DNA from: Streptomyces flaveolus
GTDB taxonomy: Bacteria; Actinomycetota; Actinomycetes; Streptomycetales; Streptomycetaceae
Length of the DNA stretch: 64,000 bases
Reading direction: 5' to 3'
Assembly: GCF_014648815.1 (NCBI RefSeq)
Contig: NZ_BMRV01000011.1
Location: 1-64,000, forward strand
The notes beneath the pieces are model-generated. The model saw only the letters and a list, made by a program, of their open reading frames with translations. It was not told where the DNA came from and searched no databases. Position 1 is the first letter of the stretch, and every line of letters begins with the position of its first letter. Both the position numbers and the translations under genes were made by a program. Below, piece after piece: positions 47,679 to 56,427 of the stretch.

Positions 47679-49592
47679 GTGTCCACCACCCTCGCTCCCA
47701 CCCCCGTCTCCTCGCCCGCCGGGCCGGCGCCCGTCCGCCGCACCCGCGTCCTCGCCCTGCCCGAGGCACGCTGGGCCCTCGCGTCGCTGCTCGCCTTCCT
47801 CGCGGCGCTCCCCCTGGACCTCGGCGGCGCTCCCGCCTGGACGTACGGTCCGCTCTACGCGGTCGCCTACGCCGCCGGCGGCTGGGAACCGGCACGGGAG
47901 GGCCTGCGCGCACTGCGCGAGAAGACCCTGGACGTGGACCTGCTGATGATCGTCGCGGCGCTCGGCGCGGCGGCCATCGGGCAGGTCCTCGACGGCGCCC
48001 TGCTGATCGTCATCTTCGCCACCTCCGGCGCCCTGGAGGCCCTGGCCACCGCCCGCACCGCCGACTCCGTGCGCGGCCTGCTCGACCTCGCGCCCACCAC
48101 CGCGACCCGGCTCACCGGCGACCGCGAGGAGGCCGTCCCGACCGCCGAGCTCTCCGTCGGCGACGTCCTCCTGGTCCGGCCGGGGGAGCGCATCGGCGCC
48201 GACGGCTCGGTGCTCGACGGCACCGGCGAGGTCGACCAGGCCACCATCACCGGCGAGTCCCTCCCGGTCCTCAAGCGCCCCGGCGACGACGTCTTCGCCG
48301 GCACCCTCAACGGCACCGGCGCCCTGCGCGTCCGCGTGGACCGCGACCCCGCCGACTCGGTGATCGCCCGCATCGTCGCCCTGGTCGAGGAGGCGTCCCG
48401 CACCAAGGCGCCGACGCAGCTGTTCATCGAGAAGATCGAGCAGCGCTACGCGGTCGGCGTGGTGGCCGCCACCCTCGCGGTCTTCGGCCTCCCCCTGGCC
48501 TTCGGCGCCGACCTCACCGACGCCCTGCTGCGGGCCATGACCTTCATGATCGTCGCCTCGCCCTGCGCGGTCGTCCTCGCCACGATGCCGCCCCTGCTGT
48601 CCGCCATCGCCAACGCCGGCCGCCACGGCGTCCTCGTCAAGTCGGCGGTCGCCATGGAACGCCTCGGCGAGATCGACACCGCCGCCCTCGACAAGACCGG
48701 CACCCTCACCGAGGGCACCCCCGAGGTGACCGCCGTACGCCCCCTGCCCGGCTCCGGCCTCGACGAGGACGCCCTCCTCGCCCTGGCGGCCGCCGCCGAG
48801 CACCCCAGCGAGCACCCGCTGGCCCGTGCGATCGTCGCCGCCGCCCGCACACGCGGCCTGCGCGTCGCGCCCGCGGAGCACTTCGAGGCGACCCCGGGCC
48901 GCGGTGTCACGGCCGTGGTCGAGGGCCGTGAGGTGCACGTCGGCCGCGCCGAGGCACCCGAGGGCGCCGAGACCACCGTCCAGGTCACCCGCGACGGCAC
49001 CCCGCTCGGCACCCTCGCCCTCACCGACCGCCTCCGCACCGACGCCGCCACGGCCACCGCCGCGCTCACCGCCCTCACCGGCACCGCCCCCGCCCTGCTC
49101 ACCGGCGACAACGCCTCCGCCGCCGCCCGTGTGGCCGCCGCGACCGGCATCACCGACGTCCGCGCCGACCTGCTGCCCGACGGCAAGGTGGAGGCCGTAC
49201 GGGAGAGGGAGCGGGCCGGCCGCAAGGTGCTCTTCGTCGGCGACGGGGTCAACGACGCCCCCGCCCTCGCCGCGGCCCACGCCGGGATCGCCATGGGCCG
49301 CGCGGGCTCCGACCTGGCCCTGGAGACGGCGGACGCGGTCGTGGTCCGCGACGAGCTGACGGCCGTACCCGCGGTCGTCCGCCTGTCCCGGCGCGCCCGC
49401 GGGCTGGTCCTGCAGAACCTGGTCATCGCCGGCACCTTCATCACCGTGCTCGTCCTGTGGGACCTGATCGGCCACCTCCCGCTGCCGCTCGGCGTCGCCG
49501 GGCACGAGGGCTCGACCGTGCTGGTAGGCCTCAACGGGCTGCGGCTGCTGCGCGAGTCCGCGTGGCGATCCGGCGGATCCCAGGAAGCGTGA
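47679..49592 (+). CDS. P1B-4-type metal-exporting P-type ATPase (CtpJ/CoaT-like)
   Basis: A 637-residue membrane ATPase without N-terminal metal-binding domain. The phosphorylation motif is DKTGTLTEG, the TM6 metal motif SPC (ASPCAVVLA) and the late helix motif HEGST, which together mark the P1B-4 subgroup, exporters of Co(II), Ni(II) or Fe(II). GDGVNDAPALA is the hinge motif. GTG 47679 lies 6 nt after TATGGT and is probably leaderless; the frame is open to ATG 47646 but that lies within the operator. It is controlled, by inference, by the divergent NmtR-like sensor. Confidence 0.9.
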   Translation: MSTTLAPTPVSSPAGPAPVRRTRVLALPEARWALASLLAFLAALPLDLGGAPAWTYGPLYAVAYAAGGWEPAREGLRALREKTLDVDLLMIVAALGAAAIGQVLDGALLIVIFATSGALEALATARTADSVRGLLDLAPTTATRLTGDREEAVPTAELSVGDVLLVRPGERIGADGSVLDGTGEVDQATITGESLPVLKRPGDDVFAGTLNGTGALRVRVDRDPADSVIARIVALVEEASRTKAPTQLFIEKIEQRYAVGVVAATLAVFGLPLAFGADLTDALLRAMTFMIVASPCAVVLATMPPLLSAIANAGRHGVLVKSAVAMERLGEIDTAALDKTGTLTEGTPEVTAVRPLPGSGLDEDALLALAAAAEHPSEHPLARAIVAAARTRGLRVAPAEHFEATPGRGVTAVVEGREVHVGRAEAPEGAETTVQVTRDGTPLGTLALTDRLRTDAATATAALTALTGTAPALLTGDNASAAARVAAATGITDVRADLLPDGKVEAVRERERAGRKVLFVGDGVNDAPALAAAHAGIAMGRAGSDLALETADAVVVRDELTAVPAVVRLSRRARGLVLQNLVIAGTFITVLVLWDLIGHLPLPLGVAGHEGSTVLVGLNGLRLLRESAWRSGGSQEA

Positions 49593-49647
49593 GGTCCATG
49601 TCGGATTCTCGCCAGCCCCGGCCCGTCCGGTGGACCATCCTGGACGC

Positions 49648-51135
49648 ATGCAGACGGGAATGCACACCGACACCGAGCGCTGCGTGCGCGCCGTCCGGTC
49701 CAAGGACGCGCGCTTCGACGGCTGGTTCTTCACCGCTGTCCTGACCACCCGCATCTACTGCCGGCCCAGCTGCCCCGTGGTGCCGCCCAAGCCCGAGAAC
49801 ATGACCTTCTACCCGAGCGCGGCGGCCTGCCAGCAGGCCGGGTTCCGGGCGTGCAAACGCTGCCGCCCGGACACCAGCCCCGGCTCCCCGGAGTGGAACC
49901 AGCGGGCCGACCTCACCGCCCGCGCCATGCGCCTGATCGCCGACGGCATCGTGGACCGCGAGGGCGTCCCCGGCCTCGCCGCCCGGCTCGGCTACAGCAC
50001 CCGGCAGATCGAACGCCAGCTGCTCGCCGAGCTGGGCGCGGGCCCCCTCGCCCTCGCCCGCGCGCAGCGCGCCCAGACCGCCCGGCTGCTCATCGAGACG
50101 ACCCCGCTGCCGATGGCGGACATCGCCTTCGCGGCCGGCTTCTCCTCCGTGCGGACCTTCAACGACACGGTCCGCGAGGTCTTCGCGCTCGCCCCGAGCG
50201 AGCTGCGCGCCCGCCGCGCCCCCAAGGACCGGCCGGTCCAGGCCCCCGGCGGCGCCCTGACCCTCCGCCTCCCCTTCCGCGCCCCCCTCAACCCCGACAA
50301 CCTCTTCGGCCACCTCGCCGCCACCGCCGTACCCGGCGTGGAGGAGTGGCGGGACGGCGCCTACCGCCGCACCCTGCGCCTCGCGTACGGACACGGCGTC
50401 GTCGCCCTCAGTCCCGCCCCCGACCACGTCGCCTGCCGGCTCACCCTCACCGACCTGCGCGACCTGACCGTCGCCATCAGCCGCTGCCGGCGCCTGCTCG
50501 ACCTGGACGCCGACCCGACGGCCGTCGACGACCAGCTGCGCACCGATCCGCTGCTCGCGCCGCTGGTCGACAAGGCGCCCGGCCGCCGCGTCCCGCGCAC
50601 GGTCGACGAGGCGGAGTTCGCCGTACGGGCCGTCCTCGGCCAGCAGGTCTCCACCGCCGCCGCCCGCACCCACGCGGCCCGCCTGGTCACGGCACACGGC
50701 GACCCGGTGGACGACCCCGAGGGCGGCCTGACCCACCTGTTCCCGTCGGCGCGGACCCTGGCGGAGGTGGACCCGGACACCCTGGCGATGCCCCGCACCC
50801 GCCGCACCACCTTCACCACCCTCGTCCGCCACCTCGCCGACGGTTCGCTCAACCTCGGCGTCGAGACCGACCGGGCGGACACCCGCGCCCGGCTCCTCGC
50901 CCTCCCCGGTTTCGGCCCCTGGACCGCCGACGTCATCGCGATGCGCGCCCTCGGCGACCCCGACGCCTTCCTCCCCACCGACCTCGGCATCCGCCGCGCC
51001 GCACGCGAGCTGGGCCTGCCCTCCACCCCGGCGGCGCTCACCGCACGCGCGGCGGCCTGGCGGCCCTGGCGGGCGTACGCGGTCCAGTACCTGTGGGCGA
51101 CCGACAGCCACCCGATCAACTTCCTGCCCGTGTGA
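49648..51135 (+). CDS. alkA: Ada/AlkA fusion: methylphosphotriester repair and 3-methyladenine glycosylase
   Basis: A 495-residue DNA-repair protein. Residues about 10-80 are the Ada N-terminal domain, with Cys38 in IYCRPSCP as methyl acceptor and zinc ligands CxxxC and CKRC; about 95-195 is an AraC-type HTH (MADIAFAAGFSSVRTFN); then AlkA_N and HhH-GPD with catalytic Asp445 in PTDLG. It should sense and repair alkylated DNA. ATG 49648 is 6 nt after the -10-like CATCCT and may be leaderless; ATG 49660 is an alternative. The ogt gene follows after 10 bp. Confidence 0.92.
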   Translation: MQTGMHTDTERCVRAVRSKDARFDGWFFTAVLTTRIYCRPSCPVVPPKPENMTFYPSAAACQQAGFRACKRCRPDTSPGSPEWNQRADLTARAMRLIADGIVDREGVPGLAARLGYSTRQIERQLLAELGAGPLALARAQRAQTARLLIETTPLPMADIAFAAGFSSVRTFNDTVREVFALAPSELRARRAPKDRPVQAPGGALTLRLPFRAPLNPDNLFGHLAATAVPGVEEWRDGAYRRTLRLAYGHGVVALSPAPDHVACRLTLTDLRDLTVAISRCRRLLDLDADPTAVDDQLRTDPLLAPLVDKAPGRRVPRTVDEAEFAVRAVLGQQVSTAAARTHAARLVTAHGDPVDDPEGGLTHLFPSARTLAEVDPDTLAMPRTRRTTFTTLVRHLADGSLNLGVETDRADTRARLLALPGFGPWTADVIAMRALGDPDAFLPTDLGIRRAARELGLPSTPAALTARAAAWRPWRAYAVQYLWATDSHPINFLPV

Positions 51136-51145
51136 GGACCCACCC

Positions 51146-51646
51146 GTGTCATCCCTGAAACAGCACACCGTGATCGACAGCCCGTACGGCCCGCTCACCC
51201 TGGTCGCCGAGGACGGCGTCCTGTGCGGCCTCTACATGACCGACCAGCGCCACCGCCCGCCGGAGGAGACCTTCGGCGCCCGCGCGGAACGGCCGTTCGC
51301 CGAGACCGAGGAACAACTGGAGGCGTACTTCTCCGGCGACCTGCTGGACTTCACCGTCCCCCTGCGCCTCGAGGGCACCCCCTTCCAGCGCACGGTCTGG
51401 GACCAGCTCCGGAAGATCCCCTACGGCGAGACCCGCACCTACGGTGAACTCGCCGGCGCCCTCGGCACCCCCAACGCCTCCCGCGCCGTCGGTCTCGCCA
51501 ACGGCCGCAACCCGATCGGCATCATCGTCCCCTGCCACCGCGTCATCGGCGCGAGCGGCAGCCTCACCGGCTACGGCGGCGGCCTGGAACGCAAGCAGCG
51601 GCTGCTCGACTTCGAACGCGGGACGACCGGGGCGGCACTGTTCTAG
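51146..51646 (+). CDS. ogt: Methylated-DNA-protein cysteine methyltransferase
   Basis: A 166-residue suicide enzyme that takes alkyl groups from O6-alkylguanine. Cys130 in VPCHRVIG is the acceptor, and GNPIGII-type and RAVGLANGRNP motifs complete the site. GTG 51146 follows the alkA stop by 10 bp with GAGGACC as ribosome site. Together they form an adaptive-response operon. Confidence 0.94.
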   Translation: MSSLKQHTVIDSPYGPLTLVAEDGVLCGLYMTDQRHRPPEETFGARAERPFAETEEQLEAYFSGDLLDFTVPLRLEGTPFQRTVWDQLRKIPYGETRTYGELAGALGTPNASRAVGLANGRNPIGIIVPCHRVIGASGSLTGYGGGLERKQRLLDFERGTTGAALF

Positions 51647-51677
51647 GACCGGGCCGGGCCGGCCGGGCGAAAAGGCG

Positions 51678-51707
51678 TTGCCGACGCCCGGCGGGACGGA
51701 CTAGCCT
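51678..51707 (+). promoter_or_regulatory. SigA-type promoter of the LLM oxidoreductase gene
   Basis: TTGCCG (51678-51683) and TAGCCT (51702-51707) are 18 nt apart, about 125 bp before the start codon. Confidence 0.45.
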
Positions 51708-51831
51708 CGCGGCACTCTGAAGAACTCGCTCTCTCGAACGATGCCGCAGAACGGGAGCGAGCCCGCGCACAGCCGCGCGGAGCCATGGAGGGGCGGCGCC
51801 ACTGTCAGGCATGCCTCCCAAGGACACTCCC

Positions 51832-52683
51832 ATGAAGATCGGCCTCGGCCTTCCCATCGACGACCCCGCCCTGCTGCTGACCTGGGCCCGGCGCGCCGAC
51901 GCGGGCCCGTTCAGCACGCTCGGCCTGCTCGACCGGCTCGTCTACGACAATCCCGAACCCCTCGTCACCCTCGCGGCCCTCGCGGGCGCCACGTCCCGCA
52001 TCCGCGTGCAGACCGAGGTCCTCATCGCCCCGGTGCACAGCACCGCGCTCCTCGCCAAGCAGACCGCGACCCTCGACCGTCTGTCGGGCGGCCGTTTCAC
52101 CCTCGGCATCGGCGTCGGCGGCCGCGAGGACGACTGCCTCGCCGCCGGCATCGACATCCACCGCCGGGGCCGCCGCCTCGACGAGCAGATGACCCGGCTC
52201 CGCCGCGTCTGGGCGGGCGAGCCCTACGGGCAGGACGTGGGCGCCATCGGCCCGCGCCCCGCGACGCCCGGCGGGCCCGAGGTGCTGTTCGGCGGCTTCG
52301 CCCCGGCCGCCCTCGAACGGGTCGGCCGCTTCGGCGACGGCTTCCTCGGCGCCGCGCTGCCCGCCGAGCACATGGCCGGCCTGTTCCGCGCCGTCGAGGC
52401 GGTCTGGCGCAGGCACGACCGCCCCGGCCGGCCGCGCCTGGTGGCCCAGGCGAGCGTCGCCCTCGGCCCCGACAGCACGGCGGACCGGGCCCGGCGCGCT
52501 CTGCGCGACTACTACGCCTTCACCGGCCGGGCCGAGTACATGACGCAGGGCCTGCTCACGACCGCCCGGGAGATCCGCGCGGCCGTGGACGCCTTCCGCG
52601 GCATCGGCGCCGACGAGGTCGTCCTCTACTGCTGGTCCTCGGACCCGGACCAGATCGACCGCCTCACCGACGCCCTGTTCTGA
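51832..52683 (+). CDS. Luciferase-like flavin/F420-dependent oxidoreductase
   Basis: A 283-residue LLM-family TIM barrel. IGLGLPIDDPALLL starts the first strand, LLAKQTATLDRLSGGRFTLGIGVGGREDD is spread over the cofactor site. Homologues use F420 or FMN; the substrate is unknown. ATG 51832 is chosen because AAGGA lies 8 nt before it, while an ATG at 51811 adds seven residues without a site. It is convergent with the Nudix gene. Confidence 0.85.
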   Translation: MKIGLGLPIDDPALLLTWARRADAGPFSTLGLLDRLVYDNPEPLVTLAALAGATSRIRVQTEVLIAPVHSTALLAKQTATLDRLSGGRFTLGIGVGGREDDCLAAGIDIHRRGRRLDEQMTRLRRVWAGEPYGQDVGAIGPRPATPGGPEVLFGGFAPAALERVGRFGDGFLGAALPAEHMAGLFRAVEAVWRRHDRPGRPRLVAQASVALGPDSTADRARRALRDYYAFTGRAEYMTQGLLTTAREIRAAVDAFRGIGADEVVLYCWSSDPDQIDRLTDALF

Positions 52684-52695
52684 CCCGTCGACCGC

Positions 52696-53190
52696 CTACC
52701 GGCCGACCCGGACACCGTTCTCCAGCTCGGCGGTCCCCGAGCCGTCCTCCAGTACGTCGAGGGCGGCCAGGACCCGTCCGTGCAACGAGCCGAGGAGGTG
52801 GCCGGCCAGGTCGGCGCGCGGCACCAGGCGCCAGGACAGCAGCTCCTCCTCCTGGAGACGGACCGCCTTGAGGTCGTCCTCGCCGAGGACCCCGCCGTCG
52901 TACACGTACGACACCAGCGGCGGCCGGCCGAGACCCGGCACCCAGTCCACCACGAGCAGCCGGCCGGGCGGTACGTCCAGCCCGATCTCCTCGAGGGTCT
53001 CGCGCCGGGCGCCCTGGCGCGGGGTCTCGCCGTCGTCCGACTCGATGGTCCCGCCCGGCAGGGTCCAGCCGTCCCGGTAGTTCGGCTCCACGAGCAGCAC
53101 GCTGCCCGCGGCGTCCCGGAACAGCACGGCGGCACCGGCGAGCACGCGGGGGAGTCCGGCGATGTACGTGGCGTAGTCGAGGGTCGTCAT
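52696..53190 (-). CDS. Nudix hydrolase
   Basis: A 164-residue pyrophosphohydrolase. The Nudix box reads GGTIESDDGET then RRETLEEIGL: its REXXEE half is intact, but the first half is two residues longer than the usual GX5E. The substrate is a nucleoside diphosphate derivative, not defined. ATG 53190 is chosen; the open frame reaches back to 53301 but overlaps the divergent promoter area. It is divergent from glycerate kinase. Confidence 0.85.
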   Translation of the reverse strand: MTTLDYATYIAGLPRVLAGAAVLFRDAAGSVLLVEPNYRDGWTLPGGTIESDDGETPRQGARRETLEEIGLDVPPGRLLVVDWVPGLGRPPLVSYVYDGGVLGEDDLKAVRLQEEELLSWRLVPRADLAGHLLGSLHGRVLAALDVLEDGSGTAELENGVRVGR

Positions 53191-53327
53191 CCTGGCAGGG
53201 TATGTCCGTCCGGCGGGGTGTTCCACGGAGCGGTCGGGGCATGACGGCGAGGGTGTGCTCCGGTTAAGGTCGCAGCGGCGCGACTGCCTTGACGTGCGCA
53301 AGGCCCGAAGAGCAAGGGGAGAGCAAG

Positions 53328-54479
53328 GTGGCTGACGCTGCAGTGGACGGGGCCCGCCGGGTGCTCGTCGCCGCGGACAAGTTCAAGGGTTCGCTGACGG
53401 CCGTCGAGGTCGCCGAGCGGGTCGCGGCCGGGCTGCGCCGGGTCGTGCCGGACGTCGACGTCGAGTCGCTGCCTGTGGCCGATGGCGGCGACGGCACCGT
53501 GGCCGCGGCGGTCGCGGCCGGGTTCGAACGCCGGGAAGTGCGGGTCGCCGGGCCCCTCGGTGACGAGGTGACGGCGGCGTTCGCGCTGCGCGGCGACACC
53601 GCGGTCGTGGAGATGGCCGAGGCGAGCGGGCTGCAGCGGCTGCCCGCCGGTGTCCTGGCCCCGCTGACCGCCTCCACGTACGGCTCGGGCGAGCTGCTGC
53701 GGGCCGCGCTGGACGCGGGGGCCCGGACGATCGTGTTCGGCGTCGGCGGCAGTGCGACCACGGACGGCGGCGCGGGGATGCTCTCCGCGCTGGGCGCGCG
53801 GTTCCTGCGCGCGGACGGCGAGCCGGTGGCGCCGGGCGGCGGGGGTCTCGCCGACGTCGCCTCGGCCGATCTGTCCGGCCTGGATTCGCGGCTCACGGAC
53901 GTCGAGCTGGTACTCGCCAGCGACGTCGACAATCCGCTGACCGGGCCCAAGGGCGCCCCGGCCGTCTACGGACCGCAGAAGGGCGCCTCCCCGGCCGACG
54001 TGGAGACGCTGGACGCGGCTCTCGCGCACTTCGCGAAGGTGCTGGAGGGGGCGGTGGGGGCCCGCGCCGCCGCCTACGCGGCCTCGCCGGGTGCGGGTGC
54101 CGCGGGCGGTATCGGCTACGGCGCGCTGCTGCTCGGGGCGCGGTTCCGGGCCGGCATCGAGGTGATGCTGGACGTGCTGGGCTTCGCGCCGGCGCTGGAG
54201 CGGGCCGAACTCGTGATCACGGGGGAGGGCTCGCTGGACGAGCAGACCCTGCACGGGAAGGCGCCGGCGGGTGTCGCGGCGGCGGCCCGGGCCGCGGGCA
54301 AGGAGGTCGTCGCGGTCTGCGGGCGGCTGGCGCTGCCGGCGGAGGCGCTGGGACGGGCCGGGATCCGGCGGGCGTATCCGCTGACGGATGTGGAGCCGGA
54401 CGTGGCGAAGTGCATCGCCGATGCGGGGCCGATCCTGGAGCGGGTCGCGGAGCGGATCGCCCGGGACTTCCTGGCGTAG
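53328..54479 (+). CDS. Glycerate kinase
   Basis: A 383-residue GlxK/GarK-type enzyme that phosphorylates D-glycerate (usually to 2-phosphoglycerate). VLVAADKFKGSLTAVEVA, PVADGGDGT, GVGGSATTDGG and TGEGSLDEQTLHGKAP are the family motifs. GTG 53328 follows AGGGGAGAGC. It stands alone, ending before a repeat-rich gap, and is convergent with pssA. Confidence 0.92.
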   Translation: MADAAVDGARRVLVAADKFKGSLTAVEVAERVAAGLRRVVPDVDVESLPVADGGDGTVAAAVAAGFERREVRVAGPLGDEVTAAFALRGDTAVVEMAEASGLQRLPAGVLAPLTASTYGSGELLRAALDAGARTIVFGVGGSATTDGGAGMLSALGARFLRADGEPVAPGGGGLADVASADLSGLDSRLTDVELVLASDVDNPLTGPKGAPAVYGPQKGASPADVETLDAALAHFAKVLEGAVGARAAAYAASPGAGAAGGIGYGALLLGARFRAGIEVMLDVLGFAPALERAELVITGEGSLDEQTLHGKAPAGVAAAARAAGKEVVAVCGRLALPAEALGRAGIRRAYPLTDVEPDVAKCIADAGPILERVAERIARDFLA

Positions 54480-54531
54480 CGGGGACGCGGGGGGTTCTCG
54501 CCCCCCGCCGCCCCTTCCCCTTCCCCTTCCC

Positions 54532-54674
54532 GGGGGCTCCGCCCCCGGACCCCCGATTCGGCCCTGAACGGGCCTCGTCCTCAAACGCCGGACAGGCTGA
54601 GGAGCCTCACCTGCGTCCCTACCGAGTCGGGTGGTGGGTGGGAACAGGCCCGGGGGTCTGGGGGCGGAGCCCCC
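54532..54674. repeat. Inverted pair of Streptomyces GC-rich palindromic repeats
   Basis: The 23-nt unit at 54532-54554 (GGGGGCTCC then GCCCCCGGACCCCC) and its inverted near-copy at 54652-54674 match at 22 of 23 positions. Each arm is itself a small hairpin (GGGGGC/GCCCCC). The flank CTCAAACGCCGGACAGGCTGA at about 54580-54600 is a phrase I recognise from very many Streptomyces intergenic repeats. The pair lies between convergent genes. Confidence 0.7.
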
Positions 54675-54702
54675 AAGGAGGCCGGCACCGGCGCCGGGCA
54701 CG

Positions 54703-54744
54703 CACAAACAGAAGGGCCCCGAACCCAACCCGGGTCCGGGGCCC
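54703..54744 (-). terminator. Rho-independent-type terminator of psd-pssA
   Basis: On the minus strand GGGCCCCGGACCC and GGGTTCGGGGCCC (54744-54714) form a 13-bp stem with one G-U wobble and 5-nt loop, followed by TTCTGTTTGTG. It ends 15 bp beyond the pssA stop. Confidence 0.8.
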
Positions 54745-54759
54745 CACTCAGCGGTAGCG

Positions 54760-55614
54760 CTACGGCAATTGCGCCGCCCGCGCCTCCCGCCGATTGTCAC
54801 GGAAGTTGTTCACCCTGCGAGCGGTGGCGAACAGGGGGATCACCGCGCCCATCACCAGCTGGAGCGCACACCCCGTCTGCAGCAGCAGCTGCCCGCTCGG
54901 CGCGTCGAACGCCCAGCCGGCCAGCAGGCCCATCGACAGGACGATCCACGACAGCATCGCCACCGCGAGGCGTCCCCGCGGCTTCGGGTACTCGACCCGG
55001 CTCACCATCAGCCAGGCCGTCCCGATGATGGCCAGGAGCGTCGCCACGAAGGGCAGCTCCAGCAGCACGATCGAGACCACCGTCAGCGCTCCGAACGGCG
55101 ACGGCATGCCCTGGAACGTGCCGTCCTTCACGGTGACGCAGGAGAATCTCGCAAGCCTCAGCACCACCGCCAGCAGCACCACGATCGCGCCCACCGCCGC
55201 GACCCGCTGATACGCGTCGTGCGCGACCATCCCGTAGACCAGGACGAAGTAGGCCGGCGCCAGTCCGAAGCTGATCAGGTCGGACAGGTTGTCCAGCTCG
55301 GCACCCATCGGCGAGCTGCGCAGCTTGCGCGCCACGAGCCCGTCGAACAGGTCGAAGATCGCCGCGCACAGCATCAGGATGACCGCGGTCGCCGCGCTGT
55401 GCCGGGCCATGCCCGACTCCTCGCTGCCCGTCAGGTGCGGGATCAGGATGCCGGTGGTGGTGAAGTACACCGCCATGAAGCCGCACGTGGCGTTGCCGAG
55501 AGTGAGGGTGTCCGCTATCGACAGGCGGAGCGAGAGCGGCATCTCCTCGTCGTCGTCCACCTCGTCGGCCTCGGGCACCCACCCGGCCTGGGTCTGTGGA
55601 TCAATCACGGTCAA
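54760..55614 (-). CDS. pssA: CDP-diacylglycerol-serine O-phosphatidyltransferase
   Basis: A 284-residue membrane enzyme making phosphatidylserine from CDP-diacylglycerol and serine. The CDP-alcohol phosphotransferase motif is complete: DGLVAR followed by GAELDNLSD. About seven membrane segments follow an acidic N-terminus. The start is TTG 55614 with GGGGTGA upstream, or GTG 55608. It begins 13 bp before the psd stop, so the two are coupled in one operon for phosphatidylethanolamine. Confidence 0.92.
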   Translation of the reverse strand: MTVIDPQTQAGWVPEADEVDDDEEMPLSLRLSIADTLTLGNATCGFMAVYFTTTGILIPHLTGSEESGMARHSAATAVILMLCAAIFDLFDGLVARKLRSSPMGAELDNLSDLISFGLAPAYFVLVYGMVAHDAYQRVAAVGAIVVLLAVVLRLARFSCVTVKDGTFQGMPSPFGALTVVSIVLLELPFVATLLAIIGTAWLMVSRVEYPKPRGRLAVAMLSWIVLSMGLLAGWAFDAPSGQLLLQTGCALQLVMGAVIPLFATARRVNNFRDNRREARAAQLP

Positions 55615-56257
55615 TGCGAGTCACCCCAGCCACCGTCTTCTGTCCCACCTCGACCGCGACCTCCACGCCTTCCGGCAGGTACAGGTCGACGCGCGAGCCG
55701 AAGCGGATCAGACCGACCCGTTCGCCCTGGTCGACCTTCGTGCCCCGCGGCACGTACGGGACGATGCGGCGGGCCACCGCGCCGGCGATCTGGATCATCT
55801 CGATGTCACCGAGCTCGGTGTCGAAGTGCCACACCACCCGCTCGTTGTTCTCGCTCTCCTTGTTGAAGGCGGGAACGAAGCCACCGGGGATGTGCTCGAC
55901 CGACGTCACCGTGCCCGACAGGGGCGCGCGGTTGACGTGGACATTGAGCGGGCTCATGAAGATCGCGACGCGGGTACGGCCGTCCTTCCACGGCATGATG
56001 CTCTGCACCACACCGTCGGCGGGCGAGATGACCCGGCCCTGGGTGATCTCGCGCTCGGGGTCGCGGAAGAACCACAGCATCCCCGCCGCGAGCGCGGTGG
56101 TGGGGACGGCGACGGCCTTGGCCGCGCCCGAGCGGCGGGCGCGGAGCAGGCTGACGGCTGCGGTGGCGACGGTCGGCAGAAGCCACGGCGATGCTCCGCG
56201 CGCGAGGCGTACGCCGGCGAGGCTGTCGCGAGGTGCAGAGGTTTGGCTGTGGGGCAT
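55601..56257 (-). CDS. psd: Phosphatidylserine decarboxylase
   Basis: A 218-residue short-form (archaeal/type II) enzyme. The self-cleavage site RFGSRVDLYLP gives a pyruvoyl group from Ser; FMSPLNVHVNRAP is the family motif. N-terminal membrane segment near 40-60 anchors it. ATG 56257 has GAAGGTC upstream. It overlaps pssA and converts its product to phosphatidylethanolamine. Confidence 0.92.
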   Translation of the reverse strand: MPHSQTSAPRDSLAGVRLARGASPWLLPTVATAAVSLLRARRSGAAKAVAVPTTALAAGMLWFFRDPEREITQGRVISPADGVVQSIMPWKDGRTRVAIFMSPLNVHVNRAPLSGTVTSVEHIPGGFVPAFNKESENNERVVWHFDTELGDIEMIQIAGAVARRIVPYVPRGTKVDQGERVGLIRFGSRVDLYLPEGVEVAVEVGQKTVAGVTRIDRD

Positions 56258-56380
56258 GGATGACCTTCGTAGCGGATGATGCCGCGCTCTGACGGGGGAC
56301 GGCGGCTTTCCGGCGATCGTAGCGGCTATCAGCCGCAACTGGGTAAGCCAGGAAGCCGAGTCGGCGGCCGAACAGTGCCT

Positions 56381-56417
56381 ACGGGGTGTGACCTTCTTCT
56401 CCAAGAAAACACCCCGT
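56381..56417 (-). terminator. Hairpin after the ethylmalonyl-CoA operon
   Basis: ACGGGGTGT (56381-56389) and ACACCCCGT (56409-56417) form a perfect 9-bp stem; the loop contains TTCTT-CTCC-AAGAA, an additional 5-bp stem. It lies 10 bp past the mcd stop on the minus strand and 124 bp before psd. Confidence 0.65.
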
Positions 56418-56427
56418 ATCCGGACAT

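Noticed and set aside
49593..49647. PafBC box before alkA
   Set aside because: TGTCGGATT lacks the GTGG and TTG of the consensus.
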